NCBI GenBank assembly: GCA_013398175.1
Contig: VZRZ01004411.1
Coordinates: forward strand, 391,503-455,502
Direction: 5' to 3'
Length of the DNA stretch: 64,000 bases
From: Climacteris rufus
Lineage: Eukaryota; Chordata; Aves; Passeriformes; Climacteridae
Numbering within the stretch: position 1 is the stretch's first letter; each line of letters begins with the position of its first letter. Positions 45,501-58,354 of the stretch are shown piece after piece. The notes under the pieces are model-generated. The model saw only the letters and a list, made by a program, of their open reading frames with translations. It was not told the DNA's origin and did not search any database. The translations under genes were made by a program, and so were the position numbers.

Positions 45501-47047
45501 TAGGGCAGGAGTGTGGCGCAGCTGACAAATGTCTCTAGGGCCTTAAGCCTTGGTGACTCCATGCTCCTGGTCTTCCATCCATCATCCATCCATACAGTTG
45601 CAAATGGAAACTGAACTGTGTTATCTAAACTTGGTTTTGTGAAGTGTGAAATTATTCCTTTTATGTCCCTCTGACTGACAAAGGAGTGCACCTGGAGCAC
45701 AGTTGGGATCAGTGCTGCTTAGTAACACAGGCAGGATAACTCAGCTGTCTGCTGCTCTTATAAACACGTAGGAAGAAGTTGAAATAGGGCCCTCCTTTAA
45801 CTTACACTCTTTCTTTGCAACATCCTCTGTCTCCTCTTTGCACCAATCAAGACTTGTACATGTAAGGAAGTGCATGTAGGTCTCATCTGTCTGTAAACTT
45901 GCTTCCAAAGCCTGTCAGTGTCAGCTGTAACATCTCAGCTAATACAAATACTCAGTCTGCAGTGACATGAAATTCCCTTCCCAAATGCCCTTTCCAATTC
46001 CAAATATGCTTAGAATGTGTCCTTTCAACTGAAATAATCTAGACTTTTGAATCAGGTTGGGTTTTTTTTATTCCTTTTTCTTTCTTGCAGGTTTGGAACA
46101 CTAAAGAGAGATCTGTGTTCAGGCAGCTAGATGCATTTTGAGATTGATGCAAGTATAGGCATATTTTCAAAGGGGCTGAACAAATGTAACTCAAGTTCAT
46201 TGGCATTTCTTAGCCCTTGTAAATTGAAAATCCCTCCAGACCTGTTTAATGGCTTAGATTTCAAACTGTGGATGTATTTCATCATTAATATAGCTAAGTA
46301 GCTTTTCTAAGATTTTGAGTTAGTATATAAACCAGGTTCATTGGTTAAACCTAGTGTGTAGAAAGGCTAATTTGGAAGCAGCAGAAATGTTGTTTGAGCA
46401 CCAACTATTAGCTCCTGTGAAGTGCTCTCATCATTGATGGAGTTGATCTTTTACACTGATGGACTCACAGCATCAGTGCTTTAAAGTTAGATATTAAATA
46501 TCCCACTTGGAATTAGGCCAAAAATCCCATGTTGTTGCCCAGCCTGTGGGATTTACTCACACTTTAATTAGTAGGAGTGGGAGTAATAGCTGTAAGTGGG
46601 AGTAATCACACAAAAGCCTACCTCTGTGAAAGATGGTATGTTGATAAAGTAGCTGATGAAATGTGTGTAAAAATAGGGTTGTTGTCTTGCTTTATGTTGT
46701 ACTGTTATGCACACAACTAAAACATAACCCAGAGCTAAAGTGAGGGTAGAAGGAGTTTCTTCTGGGTTTCTTTCCTCAGAGGAGGGGAGGTGACTTCCTG
46801 CGACAGAGTGGTTTTGGTGACAGCAGGTATCAATAGTGCATTTTTAATTCCTAAATCCCTTTGCATTGTAAGGCAACTGCATCTGTGGTACTGAGTGTGT
46901 TGTCCTAACCCAAAATCCATTCAATGGATTTTAAAGGACACAGGGAAAACCAAGCCTACTTAGGACATACGTCATTGCACGCATCTTGCACAAATGCCCT
47001 TTCCTGTGTGCCAGCAGAAAGAATTGCCTTACAAAGTTCTTTCAGCC

Positions 47048-47075
47048 TTTTTTTTCTTTTTTTTTTTTTTTTTTT
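47048..47075. repeat. Poly-T tract
   Basis: 27 T with one C interruption. Probably the reverse of a poly(A), but no retroposed gene is recognisable beside it. Confidence 0.9.
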
Positions 47076-50000
47076 AATGTGTTATTCAGCATTGAAGTTT
47101 GTTCTTTGAAATACCTGAGGGAAGAGAATTTCCAGCAGTGGTAGGGCTGAAGCTCAGTTCTTTGAACTGGATGAGAATGTCAACTGCAGAATAGAAACCA
47201 GTTGTGTCCATTCCTCTATTTTAGCTGTTGCAGCCTAGGAGACCTGCTGATGCCTTTTATATTGTCCCCTTAATAAGCTGTCTGTGAGAGTGCTCTGCTG
47301 TCAGGATTGACTGTTTTTCTGAGTACTTCTCAAGAAAAGGACCTTATTATCCAAGTGCCTCTGCTAGGTCAGAGGTAGGCCAAGCAGCAGGAAAGTCCTT
47401 GGAACTACTGCTGGCTGACCCTTGCTGATAATCCAGTGACAGAAATCAACTGTGAGTATATTCTCGCATACTGAACCTGGTTAGCCTATCAGAAAAATAA
47501 AATATGGGATAAGAGATGGAATGAGTTCATACAGAGAGCTTATGTGAGAAGTAATGTGATGCTTTTTATTGTGCAGTATGAAAGTGTAAGTTCTTCCCTT
47601 TGGTTTCCCACAGGTCATGCTAAGGGTCATCCAAAAAATAATTGTTTGTGGATGTTTTTGTCACTAATCTATCCTGGGTCCCTCAAAACTATTCTTAAAA
47701 CTAATGGTCTGCCTCATTTTTAGCTGGCTTACAAGTCTCTCTCTATTTCTTTCAAAAGCTATAAAAATGATTTCCACGTGTGTGTGTCTTTCGTGGACAA
47801 AATACACCTGCTTTTTACTTGGCTGTGTGCCTGTTTGTAACTGATCTGTATGCTAGTTTTCTGTAGTCAACGTACACTAAAGATGCAAATGTAGCTTCAA
47901 AATTTTAGCTGCAGTTTGACAGCCAAGAACCATAGAAAGAGATAATACTTTAACATATTGAAGAGGTTAAGCAAGATCTTTAAAAGAAAAGCAATATAAA
48001 GCAGCATGAAGTCTCATTCTGCATTACAGTTTGGACAACTCCTTTGCTAGAGATGATGGCAAAAATGGTTCCTTTTTCTGTGTTCACATAGGTACAGAAT
48101 AGAAGGTCGGACCTGCAGCTGCTATAAACAAATGCAGATCTACTGGCAGATCCTCTGCTGACCTCTGTCTGTGTGCCTGTTGGGGTCAGCAGGTTTTGTC
48201 TGAGGGATAGAAAGTTTGACCAACAGAAGATGCTTAACAGAAATAAAATCCCACTGAACGTGGATTTTATAAGGAGTGATACTGTTTGATTGCTTCACTC
48301 ATTTCTATTTGTAATTCTCTTTATAAGAAAGTCTATGAAGTCTGTCTTGACAAGGGGTGGTGAAGACGGGTGTGCTCTTTTCATTTGTTGTAACTCCATC
48401 TGGTTATCTCCCCGTGTTGAGGTTTGAACGTTTTACCTAAGAAACAAAGCCAGAATAGGTCAACAAAGTAGTTTCCCACCACCTTACACTAAGCCCGTGA
48501 CAATTGGCTTAAAAGCGTAGAGACAGAACAGTCAAGAAGGTATAGTCAGACACTCAGTTTACACCTCCCCTTAGCTTTGCATCACTAAAAAAGTGTTAAT
48601 TGAAGGATGTCAGGCTAGCATTTAGATTTAGCCAAGCCTAGTAGAAAGCATACTATTTTCAGGAAGCTCTAAAGGGGACTTGAAGGAGAGGGAGGGAAGC
48701 TTGTACACGCTGACATAGAGCAGATGCAGGCATAACCGAGTGCTTCGCTGGGAACTGTGCATGCTGCTGCTTTCTCACAATGCTTGGGGAGGATCTTACC
48801 GTGCCTGTGCTGCTGCTCCTGTCCTCATGAGCTCCAAGGCTGGGTACCTGTACTGTGCCATCTCTTTACAGAGGTGCAAGGTGGCGGGAGGGGGAGGAAG
48901 AGGTGGCTGTGCTCTCATTGATGCATAGAAGATTTTGTATAACTAACAATAGAGTTGATGGGAGTTTACCCATATCAATCATCCCGCACATCAATGGGAG
49001 AAGAGGCCATGGGCTGCTTGGGACTTCTGTTTCTTGCACATAACATTGCTTTCAGTGGAAATGGCAATTCTGTATAGTCCACGATGCACAAAAATAAAGC
49101 CTTGATTGTGCCAATAATGAGCTGTGAAAATACTGGTTTCTAGGAGGCTGATCCACTAGCAGAAACATCCTTAAAGTCAGTAAGAGTTTGCTACTGAATT
49201 TGTGATTGGAAGAATAGTCTGTATCAATGCATTGTGTTGGCAATGTTTATTAAGTATTGATATGCAGCATGTCTGCTTCGTATAAAATGACCAATATTTT
49301 TGTGCATCGCCAGTACTTTTCAAAGAAAAGACATCTTATACAGAATTGCAATACTGCTTTATACTGCTATGCAAGAGTAAAAATGAGGTTTTGCTATTTT
49401 TATTCATTATTTTTAAATTTCAGTTTAGAACCTTTATGCCTTTAAAGCAGTTATGACTTTATGATGTTAAAGATACAGTATCCTTTTCCACTTCATTACT
49501 GCCTTCCTCATGCACTTCATGTGCAGATTAGTAGTTCGCAGCCCACTTTTTCCTAAGGAAAAGTCATCAGTAACATGATTTGACTGATTACAGCTGTAGT
49601 ATATTTGTATTTGGAGCTTCTCTCAGAGCCCAGCAACAACTTGAGGAGCCTCCTTCCACTGTAACAAATGCTAAGGGACTTCCTAGTTAAAACTAATTTA
49701 AACCAGTATAAGTTGCAGTCGTAGAAAGCCTTTAAGTGTTGGTCACACACTACTTAAAATACAAAGAGCTGCTATTGCTGAAGTCCCAGTCTGCTGTAAT
49801 AAGGCTGTGTAGCCTAACAAGCTGTGCTGCTAGCATTAAATTTATTGGCAAATAAATTGATTTAAAATAGCCTGAAACATAGATCTGTGTTTTCATCTTC
49901 TTTAAGTTTTGTAGCATATCTTGTTTCATGTGGTAGCAAGAGCTGAAAAGGTTTCTAAGTATTATTTTTAATTTAGATGACATTACATTTTTAAACATTA

Positions 50001-50524
50001 TAAAAATGACTGGTAAATTTATGTGCCAACATGTTTATTGGTTGCAGATGTTCCCATACTGATAAATGGGTGTAATTTTAATTGCTCTCAAATTAGCATC
50101 CAGATGCTAAGCCTTTATGTTTGAGCTGTGGAGACACAGCATTAAATTAAAAATATATACCCATACTTAAATGAAAGGATACTGTGTCTTTAAGAAAAGC
50201 ATTTGTGTTCTGTTGATGGAAACACTGAGCCTAAACCATGAAACACAAGAATTTTTACAACTACTTGCTATATAAAACATGACAAAGTGTAGCTTCTTAG
50301 TTGACTGAATAAGAATAGCATCGCATCATTATATTTAATTACTCTTATGTATCAGAATGTGTTTGTTAAATCTCATAATGAAATACTGATGTAAGGTATT
50401 TCCATTTTTAAATGTGTACCAGAATTTTTTTTTATTTCAGAAAAGCTCTGAATGTTGAATGTATGTAATTCTCCAGGAATGTAACAAGTTGATAAAAATC
50501 ACAGCCAAGTCCATCCTCCTTAAA

Positions 50525-50553
50525 GAAAAACAAACAAACAAACAAACAAAAAA
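50525..50553. repeat. (AAAC)n microsatellite
   Basis: About six tandem AAAC units followed by a short A run. Confidence 0.95.
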
Positions 50554-53500
50554 GCTGGAATTTCTCTTTTGGATATTTGTTTTGCAGCATTCTTCGTCTT
50601 AAGGCAGAGAATAGCCAGCCTAAGGTGCCAGCCCAAAGGTTAGCTGAACATATTTCTTGAAATAATTTTGGCAAGGTTATGACTTGGAGTTATGGCCTTG
50701 AATTCATAAGTTTACATGAAAATTATAATACGTGACAAGAAATACAAATTTTCTTCTTTTTTCCATTTTTTAAACATTTATTTGGGGAAGATGAGGGAGA
50801 AAAGAAATTACCAGGGTTGTTTTATTCCAGACACCTACCCAATGAGATACTTTGTTTCTAAACTGTTACACTTTTCCATTTTCACTCTTTTTGTTTATTT
50901 TACCCTCAAGCCCCGGGCAATATTTTTCCCTTTCTGCAAATTGTTTGTATTCCCAGCAATGCATTTACAAGCTGTCAGACCTGGGAGGCGTAATTTGCTT
51001 TCACAGTATTGAATCATGTGCAGTGGGAGGTTAGTTTGGGATGGCTGAGGCACTTATTGCCCCCCACTGCCTGCTTTGCACTTCCACTGCAGGTTGTCCT
51101 TCCCAGAACAGGGAACTTTACAGCCCCTGCTCTCCAGCAGTGTACAGCCTGGCATGTTAGAGCAAAATGAAATGAGCACTAGCTTACATTGGTACCCAGG
51201 GCTGTAGGCTGCTGCTGCTTAGGAATTGATGTGTCTTCTTTGCTTATCCCTGTGGCTGAGGCCCCGGTGTTCAGGCAGGGAGGAGCAAGGTGATCAGCTG
51301 TTCAGTCAGCTTGGTTACTGTGATAGGGAAGTTACCCTGCTGAAGCCAATGTTATATTTAAATAAACAAATTATCAGTAGTGCCCAGTTTGTCTTCTGCC
51401 ACCGCACAGAGACACTCATGCTGTCCTGTTTCTACCTGTTGGAGTTCAGTAGACACATAGAAAGATTTGGGTAACAAATAGACATTTGAGATGATAAAGC
51501 ACCATTCTTTAAGCAATTACAGTCAGCCACTTGAAATGCAAACATGGAGCTTGACAAAGCATGAAATATTTCTTGTTTTTCTACTTTTGCATATGTTAGA
51601 TCAGATTTTTGCTGATTTTTAAAAGGACTATTTAAATGTATAAACCTTAGATTAACTTCTGCTGACTTCATTACATCCTATTGGTTTCAGTGTTAAGCAT
51701 GCTTAAGTTATGCATGCTTTTTAGTGCTGTTCCTAATAGCAAGGCATTCATAAACCAGGGTCTGGATTTGTCTGTGTGGTTTAGAAACACATTTGGCAGC
51801 AGTCATAGCTAAGCAAAGAATTCACTGCAGTGAACAGCCCACACTGGCTGCAGTCTGTCATGTTAATGTGCTGTTACCACATATCATATGTGCAAACTGA
51901 GTAACTGATTTACCCATGCAAATGTTGTAGTTGTGCATGAAAAATTATGAGCTGCTTACTTAATGGAACTGAATGTTTTAGATGGAAGGTTAAGCATGCA
52001 TTTTGACAACATGAATGTCATGAATAAGGGCAAGTAATTTATGAAAAAATACTCAGACATTAGATACTACCATTTTGTCTGATGTTATTATACGTTTCTA
52101 GTTACAGAAGTTGGTCAAGGACATTTATTATCTTCCTAAAAAGCTAGAGTAGGGACTGTTGTGCAAATGAAATTATCTGAAAATTAATACCCAGTTGCCC
52201 TAGTCAGGCTTATTAATCTCTGCAGAGATATGTTATGACTACTAATACACTTACTTAGGAAGCAAAGGCACTTTTCCAGAAATAATTCTGTAATGTGAGT
52301 TATGGGTATGATGTGTGTTTACTACCTACTAGTAGCTGTGAGGTGGAATAAGCTTTATGCATCCCCTTGCATAAACTACTTGTGAGTAGTTGAAGTCCAA
52401 TCTTGAACAAAAAAGAAATAAGTAGCTCTGAAAGATCTACAGGAATTTTATTTTACAAATTAGCTCATACCTTTGGGATCCTAGATCAAAATTACTGTGA
52501 ATAAGGCCGTTTCGCTTTCCTGAACGTGTTTATGCAATTTCATAATTTGCAAAGAATTGCAAAAATTAAACAGAAAGAGACAGACGTGAGCTGAAGTTGA
52601 CTCTGAGGGAAAGAAGCATTACAGAACTTGAGGCTGTGGTCTGTGAGCAGCAGCACAGGAGAAAGGCAGCCAGGTTCAGGTGAAGGAGGCAGCACAGAGG
52701 AAAACTTTCTTTCACCAATGTGAAGTCTTGTTATAAAGTTGTCACTGGGGGAACGTAAGTAGCCATCTGAAGACAGGAAATCTGTTCTGCAATCAGCAGC
52801 ATAAGATGATCCAGTAAAGGTTTGTGAAGCTGAATACATTGTGTAATCACTTCTGGGCTGCTGTGCAAATTACTTGCTGTGTTTGAGCAAATTGAATTTT
52901 AAGCAGCTGGGATCTGAGTCAGAATAAATAAGGGGATATATATTACTTGGGAAGAGAGGGCAGAAGCCAGGCTGTTCAGGCAGATGGTTAGAGTAGTTTG
53001 ATTCAAAGACAGGTATTTCTGTGCATAATTTTAGACTTCAGAGAGGTGAAAAAGAAGTTTGGCAGAAATTAAGAGGCAAAGCAGAGAAAAAGAATGTAAG
53101 AATTATACTCAGTGCTGTGTTAGTGAAAGACATATTTAGGAGTGTTGGAAAACCAAAGAGAAGTTGCTAGAGATACTCCACTAAGAAAACTCAGGGATTT
53201 CCATTGTTAGCCACAAATGAAAAGTAATTAGTCAGGCGGGAACCAGGCAGTGCAATCATCTGCTCAGGAGTCCACCAAACAGTGTTTGGTAATCAAGAAA
53301 TAAATCATTAATGTTAAAATTCTAGAAGAGAAGGAATAGAAGGGACAGTATGTGGTAGTCACCCATGCCATCAAAAGTGGGCAGCCTAGTGCAGAGGAAC
53401 TGGCCAAGCCTGAAGGGTACTTCCAAAGCAGTGCTGAGGGAAGTGTGTGCAGTGAGAAAATACAGATGAAATGAAAAAAGCCCCAGCATTATAGGCCCGT

Positions 53501-56500
53501 AGTGAATTTCTTGAATGTGTTTTTCATTTGTTGTATTTATGCAACAATTAAAAAATAATAATTCAGAATAATTGAGTCATGGTGGGATACCACCAACAGG
53601 AAGCAGTGGCTGGGAAGTTTGGTGGCTTCTGGCTCTTGCACAAGCATAACACATGCTAACAGCATGTGCATTTCACCAGAAATTCTTTCTTCCTCTCTCC
53701 CACACTTGAAAAAAAGAAAAAAACAACCAACCAATCATAAACCCAGACCACTCATTCACATTGCAATTCCTTGTGTTATTTTTACAGGAAGTTTCATTTG
53801 TCCTGAAGTTTAAGTGAGACTTAAAATGTGGTATTTCGTCCCTTATTTTGGAAGAAAAAGGTAGTTCTTGCCAACCTTTCAAATAGATAAAATAGGTTAG
53901 ATTTATGGCTGAATAAAAGGCTTTTGGATACCTCCTTGACTCCACTGAAGTTAATGGGAACTGAGACAGAGCAAGGCTTCACATCTGGTCCAAATAAAAT
54001 AATTTAAAATTATCAAACTGAAATGAATGATCATGAGACCAGAGGTTTTTTGCTGGTATCTCTTGAATGAATTGGTCGGCAAAAATTAAAAGGTTCAAAT
54101 TTACTTGTAGTTTTATTCTGTGGCACAGATAAATAAGCAACACTTGACCAAAAGATGAAAATAGCTTAGAATTTTTTTTCTGTCTCTCAGTCCACATTCC
54201 TACCCAATGGGAGTGCAGTTTAACAGCTTTCAGAGAGGAATCCTTGGAGAAATGGTAGGTCTATTTTGATACTGATTCAACAATAAAGTAACAGTCTCAT
54301 TTTTGGTGGCACTTGTCTATGCAAGTGTAATTTTAACTTTTGTTTGCAACAATTACTATTATAAACAGTAGAAAGTTATTCCTTATTTTTGGCAGCCTTT
54401 TCCAGACTCTTATCTTCTGGACTTCATTGCCCTGTGTGTGTAAGAGAGTGGCTTTCTCAGCCTGGTGTAACTCGCTGTCTACATTTCCTTCTTCCCTACT
54501 AGGGAAGCAAGTGCTACCTAACAGGCTGAAGTCCATGGACATATTTCAGTCATTGTAAATGTGGGTCACTTGAAATGAAATGATGGTTTATTGGTTGTGG
54601 AGGAATGCTTTAATTGTGAAGATGCAAAAAATATTAATTGGGAGACTTTTTTCTCTGTTACTTGTGAGTGTACTTGTGTTTTAAAAATGGAGAAACTCTA
54701 TGTGTTTGTGTGAACAGAGTGACTGAAATATTCTGTGCCGTTGTAACTGGAATTTTGCAAGAAAACAAGTGGAGCAGAGAATTCAAAGAAAACACCCAGT
54801 CACATCAGCACATGTAGTGTATGCTCAGACTCATACCAAACAGCTGAAATAGCTGTCTGCTATTAAAAGAAATGCTGAAAGTCTAGCTTAAGCTTATTTT
54901 TGTACCTGGATCTCATTGTTGCCAGTGTTCAAATAGAGCTCATTTGAGAGTGAGTCAGTGAGTGGATGTGCTGCAGTGCAGGGGCAGCTCCTCCTTTGGA
55001 TCAGGGTGTGCAGGGGAGCTGGCCCACCCTTCTGGGCCTGGTCACTCTGGTAGAGGTCAATGGGGACCCCAGCCAGGCATGCAGACTTGACTGAACCATC
55101 TGATTCTTTAGTTCTGAGCACCCTGCAAAGCCCCAGTAAAGTTAATGGGAAGATATACAAATTGTTTTTGTGGTGAGAGTAGCTTGATTGTTCATAGAAA
55201 ATGCCATCACATTTATCTGTGGTGTTGGCTGAGCTACAGCTGTTGCTAAGCCTACTGCAAAGTATTTTTCTCCTGTATATAGAAATTCTTCACTTGTAAC
55301 ATTGTGTTGAATTTCAGCTGTGCTTGATGTAAGATGCATAATGCTTACGTAGCCAAAGTGTGTAGAATGTACTTAATAAACAGGATTTCTTCAAGAACAG
55401 TGTTTGGCAGCAAAGGTTTCCAAATACCTGTTAAATGTGCAAAAAAAAAAAAGCATTTTATGTTGAGTTTGACTCTATGGATAGTGGTTTTCTAGTCATT
55501 AAGAAGCTTTCCTTGGGGTAACAGAGATTCTCGAGCTGTAGACTGTTGAGGAGCTAAGATTTTCTTTAACTGAGACTTTTAAAAACAGAAGAGACGTGTC
55601 TGTCATGTGGTTTAAATGCATTTCTTAATTTTATCTTGAGGCTAGCAGGTAGACAGACCAGCAGTTACCCACCTGTATGTCATACAAGACATTAAATCCT
55701 GCATAGTATGGAGCTACGTTTGCTGGGATGTGTTGGACTAGGACAAAATCTTGGAGAACCCATAAATCTGATTCTTTGATGTAATAACATGGCCTATGTT
55801 TCATATCTGTAGAAGTTGTATATTACTTGTTTTAAAAAAATGCTAATACATAATTTTTGTTCAGTAGGATATCTGACCTACTTGATTAACTGAGAGAACT
55901 AAGCAAAACGTCTAGTTGCCAATACAAAAGTGTTTGACCTTTTGAATTAGAGGAACATTTTAATTTATAAATGAAATTAAAACCTCATTTCATTGCTGAA
56001 TTTTGCAAGGCTTTTTGTTTTCAAGTATGAGATCTTTTTTTTCCTCTATCTGAGCTGCTAATAATGTACATTCTGTGCAATTGAAGGAGGGACCAAAGCT
56101 TCAAAAATGTCAGCTAACCTCAGGTTGCCGCAGGTTCAGCTACTGAACTGCTATGTTTAACACCAGTGATCCCATGGTACTTTGTGTTTCTTAAAAAGAA
56201 CTTAAGTAAATGTATCCCACTTCAAAATATGGATCATCTCTGAAGTGTAGTTGAGATTCCTTGGAAGTTTTCAAAACCTCATTTTTAGTAATTTCTTTTT
56301 CTTTACTGTAGTTTAGATCACAACTTTTCTTTTTCCCTAGTGACTTTGAAGTCATTAAGTTGTTCCTCATAGTTTTCATTTTGCCACCATCACCTCTATT
56401 TAGACTTGGGTCAATGATGTCAGGAAGAGTCTCAGGCTCTAAATGAGCTCTTAAGTAAAGATCCTTTTTTTCTGTTTATGACCATAGTGATTAAAAAAAT

Positions 56501-58261
56501 CCCATTTCTTTGTTTCTGTACAGTGTTTATCGGGGGGGGGATCTCTTGCTTTAACTAGAAACATCCCTTTCTGTTGCCTTTTAAGATGTAAAACACAGTT
56601 GTTTGAAAAGAGACTGCACCATCATATTAGGAAGATCTGTCACATGCAGAGCTGTAGATTTAAACCAAGGTTTTATGCTCTCAGGGTATATCACTGACTA
56701 TATATACACACCATGTTTAAACAAAAAACATGCCTGATAATAAAGGGCAAATGCAGTCCTAAAACTGGAGCAAACTCCTTCTATGATAACTGTTGCTCCT
56801 CTGGATGTGCTTGTGGGAATTGCTGGTTCTAGATGCTTTGAATATTATAGAAAAGATTTTAAGAACATCAGAGATGTATTTGGATAGTTCTTCAACAACC
56901 GAAACAAATCTCTTGTTTCTGTTTTAATTTTGCTTAATTCAACTCTGTTGAACTGCTTGGCTAGAATGCAAGATACATTTTTGAGTGTGTTCTGGCAGAT
57001 TTCTGTTAAATTACATCCTCAGTACATCCAGTTTTATGATAGAGCCTGTTGTGAGATTAATATTACAGCTGGATCTGGTTAGTTACTTTCCAAATGATAC
57101 TATTACTTTATAAAATGAATTTTAGGCCAGGGTAGATAGGTAAGTCCTGGTTGCAGGGTATTCAAGTTCTGCCACCCTCTGATTACTGTCTGGTTTGTGT
57201 CTATCTTGCTTTAACAGTGAGCTCACCAGAATTTTGCATCTGCATTTTGTCATATAGCAATAAACAACATCTTAGAGCATTGTAAATACTGCATTTTTCC
57301 AGTAGGTTGAAACAGGAGGTTTAGTAATAGAAAAACCTTTCTGTTACCTAATCCTACACCAGTAGAAATATATTTGTGCATGAATTCTTTTATTTCTTGA
57401 AAAGCAATGCTTGTTTTTGTTGTTACTGAAGTTTTGAAAGTCTGTGTTATGAACTTGGGGTTTTTTTTTTTGTGTTATATTGAGAGAGGTAGCAAAAAAA
57501 TGCCTTCCTAACTATTATTTCTTGGAGTTCTGTGTTTATTTGATTGTGGAAGCAGAATAGACCATAACTTCTGAGTCATGGTTTATGTATTCTGAGACTG
57601 TATCTATACAGAAGGGTGGATAAGAAGTGCTTGAAGTGTTCTGAGAAGTGGCTTGGAAGTGTGCAGTGATAAAGCAGCATATTACAGTCAGTGTTGCTTT
57701 TGCCCAGTCCTTTTTCCCTCTAAAAGAGAAGAAAAAGTAATTTCCATGCCAGAATCCAAACACCCAAAAGGGAGAGATTGAGGCAGAATGTTGTTCAGTA
57801 AGGGGGTAGAGTGGTGCTGTGTAGTCATGGAGGGATCTGTGCCACTGCCTACCAGTGAGTGCACTATGGCTTTTTATGTTGCCCATGACATTGATGTACA
57901 CATTTTCTGCATAGCTGGGGTGTATTCCAGGTTTGCCAAATGTGATGGCATGAATCATAGTACATACATAGAGCAAGTGAGGGCACAGTGCCTGCTTGTT
58001 GGTTAGGTAGTCAAAGGGTTTAATATCCCAGAAACAGCATGGTGTATTGCTGTACAACAGTAGAATAGTAACAAGCATCTCCCTCTTCCCACATGTATTG
58101 GAGTGGTGGTTGTTTTTGAAAGTGCATCTGATGTTTAACAGGGAAGCATACAGTGTTGCTATATGTACTACTATTTGTTAGGTAGTTACATTTTATTTCA
58201 AAGAAAAACACTGTCAGCGGTGACTGCAGTGGAAAGATAATGAATATTTCTCTATTTGCAG

Positions 58262-58354
58262 CTATATGCCAGCCAGGGTGCAAACATGGGGAATGCGTTG
58301 GGCCAAACAAGTGTAAGTGCCACCCAGGATACACTGGAAAAACCTGCAACCAAG
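58262..58354 (+). CDS. NPNT: NPNT exon 3, first EGF-like module
   Basis: The exon runs from ctatttgcag to accaag|gtaaga (93 nt, phase 1 to 1). With the C from exon 2 it reads PICQPGCKHGECVGPNKCKC followed by HPGYTGKTCNQ. Six cysteines in the pattern C-x3-C-x3-C-x5-C-x-C-x8-C form a compact EGF-like domain. The block CKHGECxGPNKCKC is diagnostic for nephronectin and its relative EGFL6, and the exon 2 match favours NPNT. The symmetric phase is usual for EGF exons. Confidence 0.96.

Larger units (their letters stand above)
42514..58261 (+). other. NPNT: NPNT intron 2 (15.7 kb)
   Basis: A long AT-rich intron running from gtgagt to ctctatttgcag. It contains simple tracts (poly-T at 47048-47075, AAAC repeat at 50525-50553, a run of nine G at 56532-56540). 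I recognise no exon, transposon or RNA gene. Some mammalian NPNT isoforms use an extra small exon in this region, but I could not identify one here. Confidence 0.75.
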